From: Marinobacter lipolyticus
Lineage (GTDB): Bacteria > Pseudomonadota > Gammaproteobacteria > Pseudomonadales > Oleiphilaceae
Assembly (NCBI RefSeq): GCF_018424605.1
Contig: NZ_QTKT01000008.1
Location: 62,001 to 126,000, forward strand
Length of the DNA: 64,000 bases
Reading direction: 5' to 3'
How positions within the stretch are numbered: the first letter of the stretch is position 1; each line of letters starts with the position of its first letter. A program made the translations under genes and the position numbers. The notes under the pieces are model-generated. The model was not told the origin of the DNA and made no database searches. It worked only from the letters and a program-made list of their open reading frames with translations. This document shows positions 41,026 through 49,881 of this stretch, piece after piece.

Positions 41026-41856
41026 ATGACACCACAATCCATTGGCGTGGTTATCACCACCTACAATTCACCCCTGTGGCTTGGCAAAGTACTGACCGGG
41101 TACGAGAACCAGACCTGGAAGGACTTCCGGGTGATTGTCGCCGATGACGGCTCGACCGATGACACCCGCGCCCTGATTGACCGGTTCCGCGAGCGTGGCA
41201 TTCTGACCATTGACCACGTGTGGCACGAGGACAACGGCTTTCGCAAATGCCAGATCCTCAACAAGGCGATTCAGGAAACCGATTGTGACTACCTGATCTT
41301 CACAGACGGCGACTGCATTCCCGAACCGCACTTCATCGAGACCCACCGCAATCTGGCTGAACCCGGGCATTTTCTTTCCGGTGGCTACATCAAGCTCACC
41401 ATGCCGGTGTCTGAAGCCATTTCTGACGACGATATCCGCAGCGCCGCCATCTTCGATCCGGAATGGCTGGTCCGCAAGGGACAACCGAAAACCCACAAAC
41501 TGTGGAAGCTGTCCCGCTCGGCTCTGAAAAAGAAGCTGCTGAACGCCGTCACCCCCGCCGCCGCAAGCTGGAACGGCATGAACAGTTCCACCTGGACCAA
41601 AGACCTGATCGCCGTCAACGGCTTCAACGAAGACATGCAGTACGGCGGGCTGGACCGGGAACTGGGCGAGCGCCTGTGGAACTACGGCCACAAATCGAAG
41701 CAGATCCGCTACAGCACGGTGTGCCTGCATCTGGACCATGCGCGGGGCTATTCCAAGCCGGAAATCTGGGAGAAAAACCGGGCCATTCGCAAGGCGGTGA
41801 AAGAGGACCGGACTTACTGGGCCGACAACGGAATCAACAAGAACCCCGCCGCATGA
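41026..41856 (+). CDS. Glycosyltransferase family 2
   Basis: GT-A inverting transferase. The nucleotide site is VVITTYNSPLWLGKVL, then VIVADDGSTDDTRALI. The metal-binding DxD is TDGDCIPEPHF, and GLDRELGERLWNYG carries the likely catalytic acid. No membrane segments. Its stop overlaps the next ATG by 4 nt (ATGA). 276 residues. It resembles enzymes that add sugars to LPS core or capsule, but the donor is not known. Confidence 0.85.
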   Translation: MTPQSIGVVITTYNSPLWLGKVLTGYENQTWKDFRVIVADDGSTDDTRALIDRFRERGILTIDHVWHEDNGFRKCQILNKAIQETDCDYLIFTDGDCIPEPHFIETHRNLAEPGHFLSGGYIKLTMPVSEAISDDDIRSAAIFDPEWLVRKGQPKTHKLWKLSRSALKKKLLNAVTPAAASWNGMNSSTWTKDLIAVNGFNEDMQYGGLDRELGERLWNYGHKSKQIRYSTVCLHLDHARGYSKPEIWEKNRAIRKAVKEDRTYWADNGINKNPAA

Positions 41857-42989
41857 GAACACTGGTCGTCATTCACAGCCTGAAAATGGGTGGCATGGAG
41901 CGTGTTGCTGTCAATCTGGCCGACGCCTTCGCGGAAGAGGGCCACGACAGCCACCTGCTGGCCTGTCGCAATCAGCCCAATGACCTGCAGCCAGCCGATA
42001 GCGAGGTGAAGCTGCACCATTTTGACCAGCTTCAGGCCCTGCTCAAGTCGGTCATTGGCATCCCGGTCTTTCTGCTGTCACGCCTTCTGCTGGGCGTCAT
42101 CCTGCCCAAGTCGCACTTCATGTGGGTTGGATGGCTCAACGGGTGGCTGCTCAAACGCCATATCCGCAAACTGGAACGTCGCTACGGGCGCTTCGACCGG
42201 ATTGTCTTCCGCGGCCTGGGCACCTTCAAATATTTCTGGTCTTTCCGCGATGACCGCAACGTCTACGTTCTGGAAAACGTCATCCACTACGACCGGCCGC
42301 TGTGGCAGAAAAAACTGGAATGGAAACTGGTGTTCGACAACCGCCATCTGGCTTGCGTGTCTTCCGGCGTACTGGAATCGGCGCGAGAAGCCTTTGAGAA
42401 AGGGCATGTGCAACCGAAAAGCCTGAGGGTGATCACCAACCCCTGCCCGGTCGAACAGATTCAGGCACTGGCTCAGGAAAAAGATCCTGACATCCCTTCC
42501 GACCGCTACATCGTCAACGTGGCCCGGTTGGTTCCCCAGAAAGGCCACGCCCTGCTGCTGGAAGCTTTCGCCCGGGCGCGCATTCCCCATCAGTTGGTGA
42601 TCGTGGGTGAAGGCCCGCTGCGGCATGAGCTTGAGGAGAAGGCCCGCTCGCTGGGCATTGCGAACCGCGTCCTGTTCGCCGGGAAACGCACGAATCCCTA
42701 CCCCTGGATGCAACGGGCCGATCTGTTCGTCCTTGCCTCCGAATATGAGGGGCTGGGCATCGTACTGACCGAAGCACTGGCCTGCGGCACCCCCATCCTG
42801 TCGACGGACAGCCGCGGCGGGGTGCGGTTTGTGTTTCAGGGTGAACTGGAACAGTACCTGACACCGGGCACGCCTGAGGGGCTTGCCCGGGGGCTGGAAG
42901 AGACCATTGGCAAGTTGCCGATTGAAGTCAGGCCCGAGTGGCTGGAAGCGTTTCGTGGGAAGACGGTGGTAGACGCGTTTCTAGACTAG
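41853..42989 (+). CDS. Glycosyltransferase family 4
   Basis: GT-B transferase coupled to the preceding GT2 gene. Starts MRTLVVIHSLKMGGMERVAV with the GGME motif. Donor-site block VNVARLVPQKGHALLLEA and EX7E pair in YEGLGIVLTEALACG. 378 residues. Its stop overlaps, tail to tail by 4 nt (CTAG), the stop of the HAD gene on the other strand, so the rightward and leftward halves of the locus meet here. Sugar unknown. Confidence 0.85.
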   Translation: MRTLVVIHSLKMGGMERVAVNLADAFAEEGHDSHLLACRNQPNDLQPADSEVKLHHFDQLQALLKSVIGIPVFLLSRLLLGVILPKSHFMWVGWLNGWLLKRHIRKLERRYGRFDRIVFRGLGTFKYFWSFRDDRNVYVLENVIHYDRPLWQKKLEWKLVFDNRHLACVSSGVLESAREAFEKGHVQPKSLRVITNPCPVEQIQALAQEKDPDIPSDRYIVNVARLVPQKGHALLLEAFARARIPHQLVIVGEGPLRHELEEKARSLGIANRVLFAGKRTNPYPWMQRADLFVLASEYEGLGIVLTEALACGTPILSTDSRGGVRFVFQGELEQYLTPGTPEGLARGLEETIGKLPIEVRPEWLEAFRGKTVVDAFLD

Positions 42990-43639
42990 CTCATTTGTTC
43001 AACGATCGAGCTGATGGCTGGCAGCTTGAGGGTCGCCCCTTCGAAATCATGAGTGGATTCACTCCATTCGCTCAGGAAAATGAAGTCCAGCCCGGCGCGG
43101 GAAGCGGCCTCAATATCGTACTGGCTATCACCGACGAAAACGGCCGGCGTCTGTATGGCGCCTGAACCCAGCTCTCTTTTCAGAATATCGTCCTTGTTAT
43201 CAGGACTGCCATAAATCCCGCCGTCAAAATGCGCATCCAGGCCACGATCGCGAAACACCTCTCGCAATTCCTGCTGGTCACCACCGGATACGACCATCCA
43301 GGTCGCGGCCGGCGTCAACTGCCGTAACTGCTCCAGCCCGGAAGCCACGTCGCACTCTCTCAGCCCCTGCTTCACAAAAGCCGCGTAACGCTCAAGCAAC
43401 TCACTGAGCTCAGCAGCATCGACCGATGGCCGGCCAACGATCCGCTGCAGGAATGTCTCGAACTTCACATAGCGGGATATGCCGCCATTCTTGACATGGT
43501 AATCCACCAGGGCAAGGGCCTTGTCCTCGCCATAGGGCTTGGCCGCCTCGTAGAAGGCGTCGGTTTTCACCCGGTTCGAGTTCAGAAGAACCCCATCACA
43601 GTCGAACACCCAGGTCCTGTACTGAGTCAAACCAGCCAT
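42986..43639 (-). CDS. HAD-superfamily phosphatase with C1 cap
   Basis: Phosphoglycolate-phosphatase-like hydrolase. Motif I FDCDGVLLNSNRVKTDAFYE with a helical cap (about 25-85), motif II VVSGGDQQ, motif III Lys in NKDDIL and motif IV VGDSQYDIEAA. 217 residues. Last gene of the leftward operon that also carries a CMP-sugar synthetase and an aldolase. It could dephosphorylate a sugar-acid phosphate, the step done by KdsC or NeuB-linked phosphatases elsewhere, though those are C0 enzymes. That role is inferred. Confidence 0.75.
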   Translation of the reverse strand: MAGLTQYRTWVFDCDGVLLNSNRVKTDAFYEAAKPYGEDKALALVDYHVKNGGISRYVKFETFLQRIVGRPSVDAAELSELLERYAAFVKQGLRECDVASGLEQLRQLTPAATWMVVSGGDQQELREVFRDRGLDAHFDGGIYGSPDNKDDILKRELGSGAIQTPAVFVGDSQYDIEAASRAGLDFIFLSEWSESTHDFEGATLKLPAISSIVEQMS

Positions 43640-43643
43640 TTAT

Positions 43644-44294
43644 CTACTCCATCAATTCATTCACGTCGCGAAAGTCACCAAGACGTTCCAGAGCCGACAC
43701 ATGAACCACACCCAGCTGCGCCGGAAAACGCGCCGTCAGCATCATGGCCATGGCAAAACGATGGCAGCCGGCACCCGAAAAAATTGGCTCCCCGCCGGGC
43801 CCCAGATGCATCAGGATGCCTCCCACCTCCCGGAAGTTCGTGGGATACAGTTCAGCCCGGGACGGCAGACGCCCTTTCGCCCTCACCTCGTTCCAGATCC
43901 CATCAAGCGCTTCAAACCGACGGGCGACATCATCGGGGGTCCGGCATTTGTCCGTTACCCCGCTCGGCGACACGGCGATCCTCCCCAGCATAAAATCGAT
44001 GGCGCCGGCCTCCTCCCAACTCTTTCCTTCCCGCCAGTGAGACCAGCAATAGGTCAACTTGGGATGACGATCAAAGGTCTGCTCCAGCGAGCCGGGCCAA
44101 TCCTTTACGACGCGACCCGACATCTGTCTGACGCGAGAACCGAAGAATGCCGCAAGATCCGCTGCCTCGACATAGCGCTGGCACTCTGACGGAGGCACCC
44201 AAATGCGCTCGGCATAACGAGGTGCTTCAGTGCCAAACCGCAGCCGGTTGGCGGCATCCTTCCAGAACGCCCTGTGCTGGTACTTGGTAGTCAA
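43644..44294 (-). CDS. Hypothetical protein, possibly ParB/sulfiredoxin-like
   Basis: I do not firmly recognise this 216-residue protein. The C-terminal half has FREVGGILMHLGPGGEPIF followed by GAGCHRFAMAMML, which looks like the GxxHR motif of ParB/Srx-type nucleotide-binding folds. The middle has a Trp-rich stretch (YCWSHWREGKSWEEAG). No signal peptide or membrane helix. It sits 4 nt upstream of the HAD gene and 44 nt after the GT4 gene. ParB-like proteins are known in other glycan clusters, with unknown roles. Confidence 0.55.
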   Translation of the reverse strand: MTTKYQHRAFWKDAANRLRFGTEAPRYAERIWVPPSECQRYVEAADLAAFFGSRVRQMSGRVVKDWPGSLEQTFDRHPKLTYCWSHWREGKSWEEAGAIDFMLGRIAVSPSGVTDKCRTPDDVARRFEALDGIWNEVRAKGRLPSRAELYPTNFREVGGILMHLGPGGEPIFSGAGCHRFAMAMMLTARFPAQLGVVHVSALERLGDFRDVNELME

Positions 44295-44338
44295 ATATAA
44301 CCCTCAATCGAGAAAATAAGGCCTCATCCCTCGGATGA

Positions 44339-45421
44339 TCAGCTGAGTTCAGCCTCAAAAAATAGGCGGTTGGTTTCACGGATCATTCGGTCAAGCCCGA
44401 ACTCCCGATCAATCCATTCCCGCAGCTCGCCCGGCGGATATACTTTGTTGCCATCAATGATTGCCTGAATGCCCCGTGACAGGGCCGCGACATCATTGAT
44501 ATCGGTCAGAACCCCGTACCTACCCTCCGCCAGCAACTCCTCACTGCCCGGCACACGGGTCGAAACCACCGGCTTTCCATGGCTCAGGGCTTCGTTCAGC
44601 ACATTCGCCATGCCTTCATTTCTGGAACACAGCAAAAACAGATCTATGCCTCCGAAGAAGCCATCCATATTGGCCTGGTAGCCTAAAAAGTGAATTCTTG
44701 ACGACTCGGGCCGTTTGGCGATGGCCGCTTTGATCTCCTCTTCAAACTCACCTTCCCCGACGTGAACCACATGGACGTTCTCCGGGAGCTCAGAGAGGAT
44801 ATCCGGCAGCAGGTCGAATCCTTTTTGAGGACTGAAGCGCCCGGCGCAGCCTACAATTACACTGTCTGCCGGCAGGTTGAGCAGAGCCCTGAAATCCGTC
44901 GGCCTTGCTTCGACAGGCGGGAGATCAAAGCCGTTGTAGACTCGCACAACATTGCGCTCGTCAAAGAAACGCGGGTGGCTCAACATTTCATTCCGGAGTG
45001 AGTCGCTGTTCACCATCAGAATCGCCTTCATCCACCGGAAGATTGCCAGGTACTTTAAAGGGCTTTTTACCCGTCGCGAAATCCCAAGGTAGAGCACCAC
45101 ACGATCCACACCGGCGAGCTTCGACGCCAGAGTCACCAGCCACCAGTCCTTCTTCAGTGCGGCGAACACAACACCTGGCTTAATTTTCCTGAGAATCCTG
45201 ACGTAGTTTGCAACGACAAAGGCATTGAAATCCCCGCCGCGTGATCTGACCTCAACAACGCTGACATTGTCCAGGCCTTCGAAGCGATCTGCGAAGTAGC
45301 CTTGCAGAAGAACCACGTAAACCTGCACGCCTGATTCCCCCAGAAACCGGGCCCGGAGACGCACGTTTTTTTCGATTCCACCCCACACACGTGAGGGGCA
45401 AAAGAGAACTGCTCTTTCCAT
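44339..45421 (-). CDS. Glycosyltransferase family 4
   Basis: GT-B transferase. Starts MERAVLFCPSRVWGGIEKNV with the GGIE motif. Donor site GCAGRFSPQKGFDLLPDIL, and EX7E pair in NEGMANVLNEALSHGKPVV. 360 residues. It lies in the lower-GC part of the leftward operon between the WaaY-like kinase and the ParB-like gene. Sugar unknown. Confidence 0.85.
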   Translation of the reverse strand: MERAVLFCPSRVWGGIEKNVRLRARFLGESGVQVYVVLLQGYFADRFEGLDNVSVVEVRSRGGDFNAFVVANYVRILRKIKPGVVFAALKKDWWLVTLASKLAGVDRVVLYLGISRRVKSPLKYLAIFRWMKAILMVNSDSLRNEMLSHPRFFDERNVVRVYNGFDLPPVEARPTDFRALLNLPADSVIVGCAGRFSPQKGFDLLPDILSELPENVHVVHVGEGEFEEEIKAAIAKRPESSRIHFLGYQANMDGFFGGIDLFLLCSRNEGMANVLNEALSHGKPVVSTRVPGSEELLAEGRYGVLTDINDVAALSRGIQAIIDGNKVYPPGELREWIDREFGLDRMIRETNRLFFEAELS

Positions 45422-45471
45422 GTTGGCTTGATCCTATCGTGACAATGAAACCGCTTCCCTTTGCGGGACCA

Positions 45472-46194
45472 TCAGCCGGTCTTTCTTTTACGCCTTCTCA
45501 GAGTCCGTTTCAGATTCCGAAAACCGAAACTGGCGGCTTCCATACCGGACGCCAACCTGAGCCAGAAAGATGACGCTTCGCCGGGGGCAAGACATTCGCG
45601 GGCTTCAGGGCAACTCCTCAGAAACCGGTCAATTTCTCTCGCTTTCTGCAACTGCGGGAGCCACCGGGGCCTCTTCAGCCTGAAATCAATAAATGTAACC
45701 TCGTCCCTGACCATCAGAAAATTGGCCAGCTGCGCGTCACTTCTGAGCAATCCACGCCGGTGCAGTGCTCTGAGCGACTGCAGAATCTTATCTGCATCTT
45801 GTGGCCCCGCCGGCCGGCCGTCGACAAACCGGTAACAGACAAAAGAGTCAACAACGACACCGTGATGCCGGCACTCGCACGCCAGAACCGGCTCCGGCGT
45901 CCCGAACCCCATGGCGGACAGCTGTTCTATATGACGGAAGGTCCGTAGCGCATCACTTTCCCGAAAGCGTGTCAGAAAACGTTCCCACCGACGGCCATTT
46001 CTCGCGCGGGGCACTTTCAGCAACAGCGAATCATCCTGAAAACGCACCTTGGCACTCAGCGTTCTCCAGTTGTCACGGAACACTTTTTCCCGCAGCAGAG
46101 CTCCTGCGAGGACGTCATCAACCAGCTGTCGGCTGGTCGGCGCGTCCAGGTTGGAAACTACATGTCTATCACCATAATCAAATGAGCAGGACAT
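45472..46194 (-). CDS. LPS-kinase-like protein (WaaY/RfaY type)
   Basis: Kinase-fold protein resembling heptose kinases of LPS core. The nucleotide Lys is probably in DSLLLKVPRA, the catalytic loop is GLLRSDAQLANFLMV (Asp and Asn in place, the usual His replaced by Arg), and TFIDFRLKRP supplies the metal-binding Asp. The C-terminus is strongly basic (RNLKRTLRRRKRK). 240 residues. It lies 9 nt after the GT29-like gene in the leftward operon. The substrate may be heptose or another core sugar. Confidence 0.7.
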   Translation of the reverse strand: MSCSFDYGDRHVVSNLDAPTSRQLVDDVLAGALLREKVFRDNWRTLSAKVRFQDDSLLLKVPRARNGRRWERFLTRFRESDALRTFRHIEQLSAMGFGTPEPVLACECRHHGVVVDSFVCYRFVDGRPAGPQDADKILQSLRALHRRGLLRSDAQLANFLMVRDEVTFIDFRLKRPRWLPQLQKAREIDRFLRSCPEARECLAPGEASSFWLRLASGMEAASFGFRNLKRTLRRRKRKTG

Positions 46195-46203
46195 CGTTAA
46201 CCT

Positions 46204-47478
46204 TTAAAAGAGCGCCTTATCCCTGGCTCCATGCGCTTGCTGGAGTTCATCAAGGTAACACTGGAGGCCCATTCCCATTACCTGATTAAAGCGATCGTCG
46301 CCGGAAATGCAGCCCTGGCTCCAGAGTCGCCGCATAATCTGATATTGCAGTACGGGGTCATGGGTTTTAATAAAAGAGCGAGTATAGTCGACCGGTTTTG
46401 CACCGGCCGGGGTATATCCTGCGAAACGACCGGACGACAACATCAGGTCGGTATTGAAAACACGGATACCGGCAGGATGAAAGCGCAGCAAATCAAGGAT
46501 CGCGTTGGGACCGGCATTGAAGTGGGTGTCTGGCAGTAGCCACTGGATAGAGGCCAATTGCCTCAGGCCCGGATGTTCCGCCGGAAACAGAGAGCGCCCC
46601 TTACGGTTGTGGAATACCGCCCAGCGGATGGCGGCGAACACCGGGCCGTAGTCTGACTCTGCCAACTGATGAGCCTGGGTGTTGTTGTAGTAACTGATGT
46701 CCAGGCGCTCCCCCTGGGTTTCAGGGTCACGTCCTTTCTCGCCGCCTCTGTATCCGAATTTTGCAACGATATCGTGGTCATCAATCTCGGCACCCTGTGC
46801 CTTGTCGTTGGGCACCGGGCCGACCAGGGCCACACGCTGGCCACGAACGAACGCACCGAATTCGCAATCACGCTCCGCAAGAGGGCCACTGCCATCTTCG
46901 ATATTTCCGCCGTTGCCACTCTGCAACAAGCGGAAGAACCAGCGAGCTTGCGCAAGGTCATGCCCGAAGCCCCCCAACCGCTCAAGCTTGCCAAGAAGGG
47001 CCTCCGCATCCTCGAAGTGCCCGTTTTCGAGCGCAGCATATAGTCCCCGAATGACGACGTCCGAACCCGCGGATTCAGTTGCCAGCGCGTCCGTGATCAT
47101 TCGACAGAGGCCATGATCTCTGAGGATTCTGCCGGTTTGAAAAAAACCAACGCCGATACACAAGCGATAAAGGTCCAACCAGCATTGAGCGGGGAGCATT
47201 TCAGGGGCCATACCACGACCCAGCGTTTCCATTCTGTTTGCGTCAGCGAGATCCAGCTGCGGCTTTCGCAAGGCGCCCTGGCTCAAAAGTTCTCGCCAGA
47301 ACAACACCAGGTCATGGGGGGCGCGACGGTATCCAATGCGACGCAGCGCACGGTCAAGCACCCCAACCTCTTTTTTCGAGTTCACGGGAGCCTGCTGTGC
47401 GGCAACAAACGCCTTTTTCAGGGTATTGAAACGCCACCACCGATCAAGGCGCTTCTTCTTGAGCAACGGATTCATCAT
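46204..47478 (-). CDS. Sialyltransferase-like protein (GT29-type motifs)
   Basis: The central region has RVALVGPVPNDKAQGAEIDD followed by HDIVAKFGYRGG, which follows the pattern of the GT29 sialylmotif L (hydrophobic strand, G-rich loop, IDxHDxVxRxN). A later GPNAILDLLRFHPAGIRVFN resembles sialylmotif S, and HDPVLQYQIM could supply the final His. The N-terminal 170 residues are helical and unassigned. GT29 enzymes use CMP-sialic acid, which fits the CMP-sugar synthetase two genes upstream. The start at 47478 (MMNPLLKK) avoids overlap with the aldolase gene; 47535 is an in-frame alternative. Confidence 0.6.
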   Translation of the reverse strand: MMNPLLKKKRLDRWWRFNTLKKAFVAAQQAPVNSKKEVGVLDRALRRIGYRRAPHDLVLFWRELLSQGALRKPQLDLADANRMETLGRGMAPEMLPAQCWLDLYRLCIGVGFFQTGRILRDHGLCRMITDALATESAGSDVVIRGLYAALENGHFEDAEALLGKLERLGGFGHDLAQARWFFRLLQSGNGGNIEDGSGPLAERDCEFGAFVRGQRVALVGPVPNDKAQGAEIDDHDIVAKFGYRGGEKGRDPETQGERLDISYYNNTQAHQLAESDYGPVFAAIRWAVFHNRKGRSLFPAEHPGLRQLASIQWLLPDTHFNAGPNAILDLLRFHPAGIRVFNTDLMLSSGRFAGYTPAGAKPVDYTRSFIKTHDPVLQYQIMRRLWSQGCISGDDRFNQVMGMGLQCYLDELQQAHGARDKALF

Positions 47479-47497
47479 TATTCCGGACGCAACCCTG

Positions 47498-49126
47498 TTA
47501 GCCCATGCCGTAAATGGATTGGGTTGCAAGTTCATACCTTGTGGGGGTTACGGAAACAAGCTCTCGCGCTTCCGGTGTTCGCTGATACAGATCCAGCAGT
47601 TCTTTCATTTCACGGTTCCGTGGATCATCAGCTCCGTAGCCATCAAAACCGGACATCAACACTCGGGAAGCCTGACCACTCGCTGTGATGGCCAACGCGT
47701 AGGCCACCACCAGAGACGTCGGCAGTGTGCACGATGCTTCCGCGAACCGGAAAACACCCGGCTCTACCGAGAGCCCGAAGTCGAGAACCTCTTTCCCCTG
47801 CAAAGCGAGTTTCACGTCCTCCGGCAGCATCGACCACGGGGTTATAAGTGGTTGCGGCAGCAAGGTGTGGGCGTGGCAGTCAGCTAACAGCCGAACCGGA
47901 TGACATGCCACCCTGAGACTGATCAGTTCGGACGAAACAGCCGCTTGCGTATTGAGCGCTATAACAACGGGGTTGCGGCGACGAATGTAATTCTCCAACG
48001 CCCAGCGGTGCCGATACACCCCGGGGCCAGTGCCAAGCAACAGCACTTCTCTATCTCGGAGAAGCGAAGCCGGATTCCAGCAGCCGCTTTGCAGGTCGCC
48101 GTAAAAGTGCTTGGCGGCATCCAGCGTGTGGATACTGAACTTTTTACCGCCCTCCACCCGAAGATGCTCGATCGCCGCCAGAATATCTTCCTCATCATAG
48201 CGGGAATCACTCAGCATCTCTTGAATGTACGTAGGGTGGATGCCGTATTTGCCAGCAAGATAATAGAAGGGGTTGGTGCCCCAGCCGAACTGCTCCTGCA
48301 TCGGCCGGAAGTCGCTTCTGACCACCCGCATCAGCGGCACGAGAGAAACCGGCTGCTGGCGCAACTGGGCAATTTCGATCGCCAGCTCTTCCGTTCGGGC
48401 ATTTCCGGGTCCCCGCCCCATCCCGGTCACTGTCGAATCAACCCAGGTAACACCTTCTCCGAGAGCTGCCAGGGTGTTCTGTAACGCCATACGCAGATTG
48501 TCGTGGGTATGGATGCCCAGCTCGCCTTTCCAGTGGCGACGTAACCAGGAAATGATACGGGCCGTTTGCTCCGGTGCCATGCTGCCCATACTGTCGGCGA
48601 AATACAGCACATCAATCGGGTATGCCGACGCCTTCCTGGCGATGGCTTCAATTTCACTCTGGGCTCGATCCGCCACCTGCATCAGGTTAAAACCTACCCG
48701 ATAGCCGCGGCTCCGCAGCCAAACACTGGCCTCAACAGCCTCTTCAAATTCATGGATATGGCAGGCAATGCGCACCACACTGACCGGCGATTCCTCAGCC
48801 CGGTTTGGAAACAGCTGGGTCAGGCGATCTTCCAGGGGGTGATCGCCGACCAGTTCAGAGGCGTTAACCATCACACCCAGCGCGAGGGATTCCGGGATGG
48901 GCAGGCTGGCGAGGTAAGCGTCCGTCGAGTAGGCGCACGGCCCCTTGAAACCCTTATTGTTCAGCGTCCGCAAACCCATCTCGACGACATCTACTCCGGC
49001 AGCCGCCATCGCTTCCAGATAGCGTGCAATCAGGTCTGCGTCGAAGTCCCAATCGTTATAATAACCACCGTCACGCAGGGTGCAGTCGAGGAAAGTTAAT
49101 GTCTGGCTGTTCATAGAGTGAGTCAT
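47498..49126 (-). CDS. DRE-TIM aldolase fused to a second Rossmann-like domain
   Basis: The first ~300 residues are a DRE-TIM metallolyase close to 4-hydroxy-2-oxovalerate aldolase: FLDCTLRDGGYYNDWDFD (metal Asp and catalytic Arg), LGIHTHDNLRMALQNT with the metal His pair, and GMGRGPGNARTE. The last ~200 residues (from about 350) form a second domain with VLLLGTGPGVYRHRWALENY and RVLMSGFDGYGADD, which looks like the nucleotide-binding folds of MptE or GT42-type proteins. Such enzymes join pyruvate to aldehydes. In this operon it may build a ulosonic acid. 542 residues. Confidence 0.7.
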   Translation of the reverse strand: MTHSMNSQTLTFLDCTLRDGGYYNDWDFDADLIARYLEAMAAAGVDVVEMGLRTLNNKGFKGPCAYSTDAYLASLPIPESLALGVMVNASELVGDHPLEDRLTQLFPNRAEESPVSVVRIACHIHEFEEAVEASVWLRSRGYRVGFNLMQVADRAQSEIEAIARKASAYPIDVLYFADSMGSMAPEQTARIISWLRRHWKGELGIHTHDNLRMALQNTLAALGEGVTWVDSTVTGMGRGPGNARTEELAIEIAQLRQQPVSLVPLMRVVRSDFRPMQEQFGWGTNPFYYLAGKYGIHPTYIQEMLSDSRYDEEDILAAIEHLRVEGGKKFSIHTLDAAKHFYGDLQSGCWNPASLLRDREVLLLGTGPGVYRHRWALENYIRRRNPVVIALNTQAAVSSELISLRVACHPVRLLADCHAHTLLPQPLITPWSMLPEDVKLALQGKEVLDFGLSVEPGVFRFAEASCTLPTSLVVAYALAITASGQASRVLMSGFDGYGADDPRNREMKELLDLYQRTPEARELVSVTPTRYELATQSIYGMG

Positions 49127-49140
49127 CCTGATACGCGGGA

Positions 49141-49851
49141 TCAGACTTCCGAGATCCCGGCAGTGAGCATGGCATCCGCGATCAGGAAGTCCTCTTCCCA
49201 GTCAATATCGAACCCCTGAATCTTATCAACCACGTATTTGTAGGGGCGGTCGCCTATCCTGTCCCCTTTGCACCGATAGACATCTGCTGGCGCAAGAAAC
49301 GCACCACTGTTGATTTCGTACAGGGGCTCCAGAGTCTGGGTTCGGGGCCACTTTTCAACGTTGCGATCGTAGTTGATCGGACGGGCATCGTCCCATAAGA
49401 AACCACGCAACTCATTGACTGTCATAAGCGAATCACACCCTTTGTCAATCTGCTCGAAATAGGTTTCGATGATTGAGTCATAAAGGGAGGCAGTCAGAAA
49501 AGGGGAGGTAACGTGGGTCCAGAGCAAATGCCCGTCTTCAACCTGTGAACCGGCATATTCAATCAGCTCATCTGTGCTGGTGCTACTGGATGCCAGAGCG
49601 TCTTCTCGCAACCGGATCTCCAGCTTGGGTGCGTCAAGTGTTCTGGCAAAATCGATGATTTCTTCATCATTGGTCGAGAGAGTGATTCGATCAATGCGAC
49701 GGGCTGCGAGGAGCTGCTCAAGCTTGATTTGCAGTAATCCGAAGGGCCGGTCAGCAATCGGCCGGATATTCTTCCTGGGCACCCTTTCGCTGCCCTTGCG
49801 GCACGGCAAAAAACAGGTAACAGTCAAATCATCTCCCCCAGAGTTTCCCAC
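49141..49851 (-). CDS. CMP-sugar synthetase (acylneuraminate cytidylyltransferase family)
   Basis: Activates an acidic sugar as its CMP derivative. The CTP-binding signature is FLPCRKGSERVPRKNIRPI at the N-terminus, and LWTHVTSPFLTASLYDS and LYEINSGAFLAP are family blocks. The protein is of the NeuA/KdsB fold, but 236 residues with this C-terminus is closer to NeuA-like enzymes of unusual substrate. Whether it uses Kdo, sialic acid or another ulosonate cannot be told. It lies 14 nt upstream of the aldolase gene. Confidence 0.8.
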   Translation of the reverse strand: MGNSGGDDLTVTCFLPCRKGSERVPRKNIRPIADRPFGLLQIKLEQLLAARRIDRITLSTNDEEIIDFARTLDAPKLEIRLREDALASSSTSTDELIEYAGSQVEDGHLLWTHVTSPFLTASLYDSIIETYFEQIDKGCDSLMTVNELRGFLWDDARPINYDRNVEKWPRTQTLEPLYEINSGAFLAPADVYRCKGDRIGDRPYKYVVDKIQGFDIDWEEDFLIADAMLTAGISEV

Positions 49852-49881
49852 GGATTGCTAATAGACCTACTGCGCTAGCCA

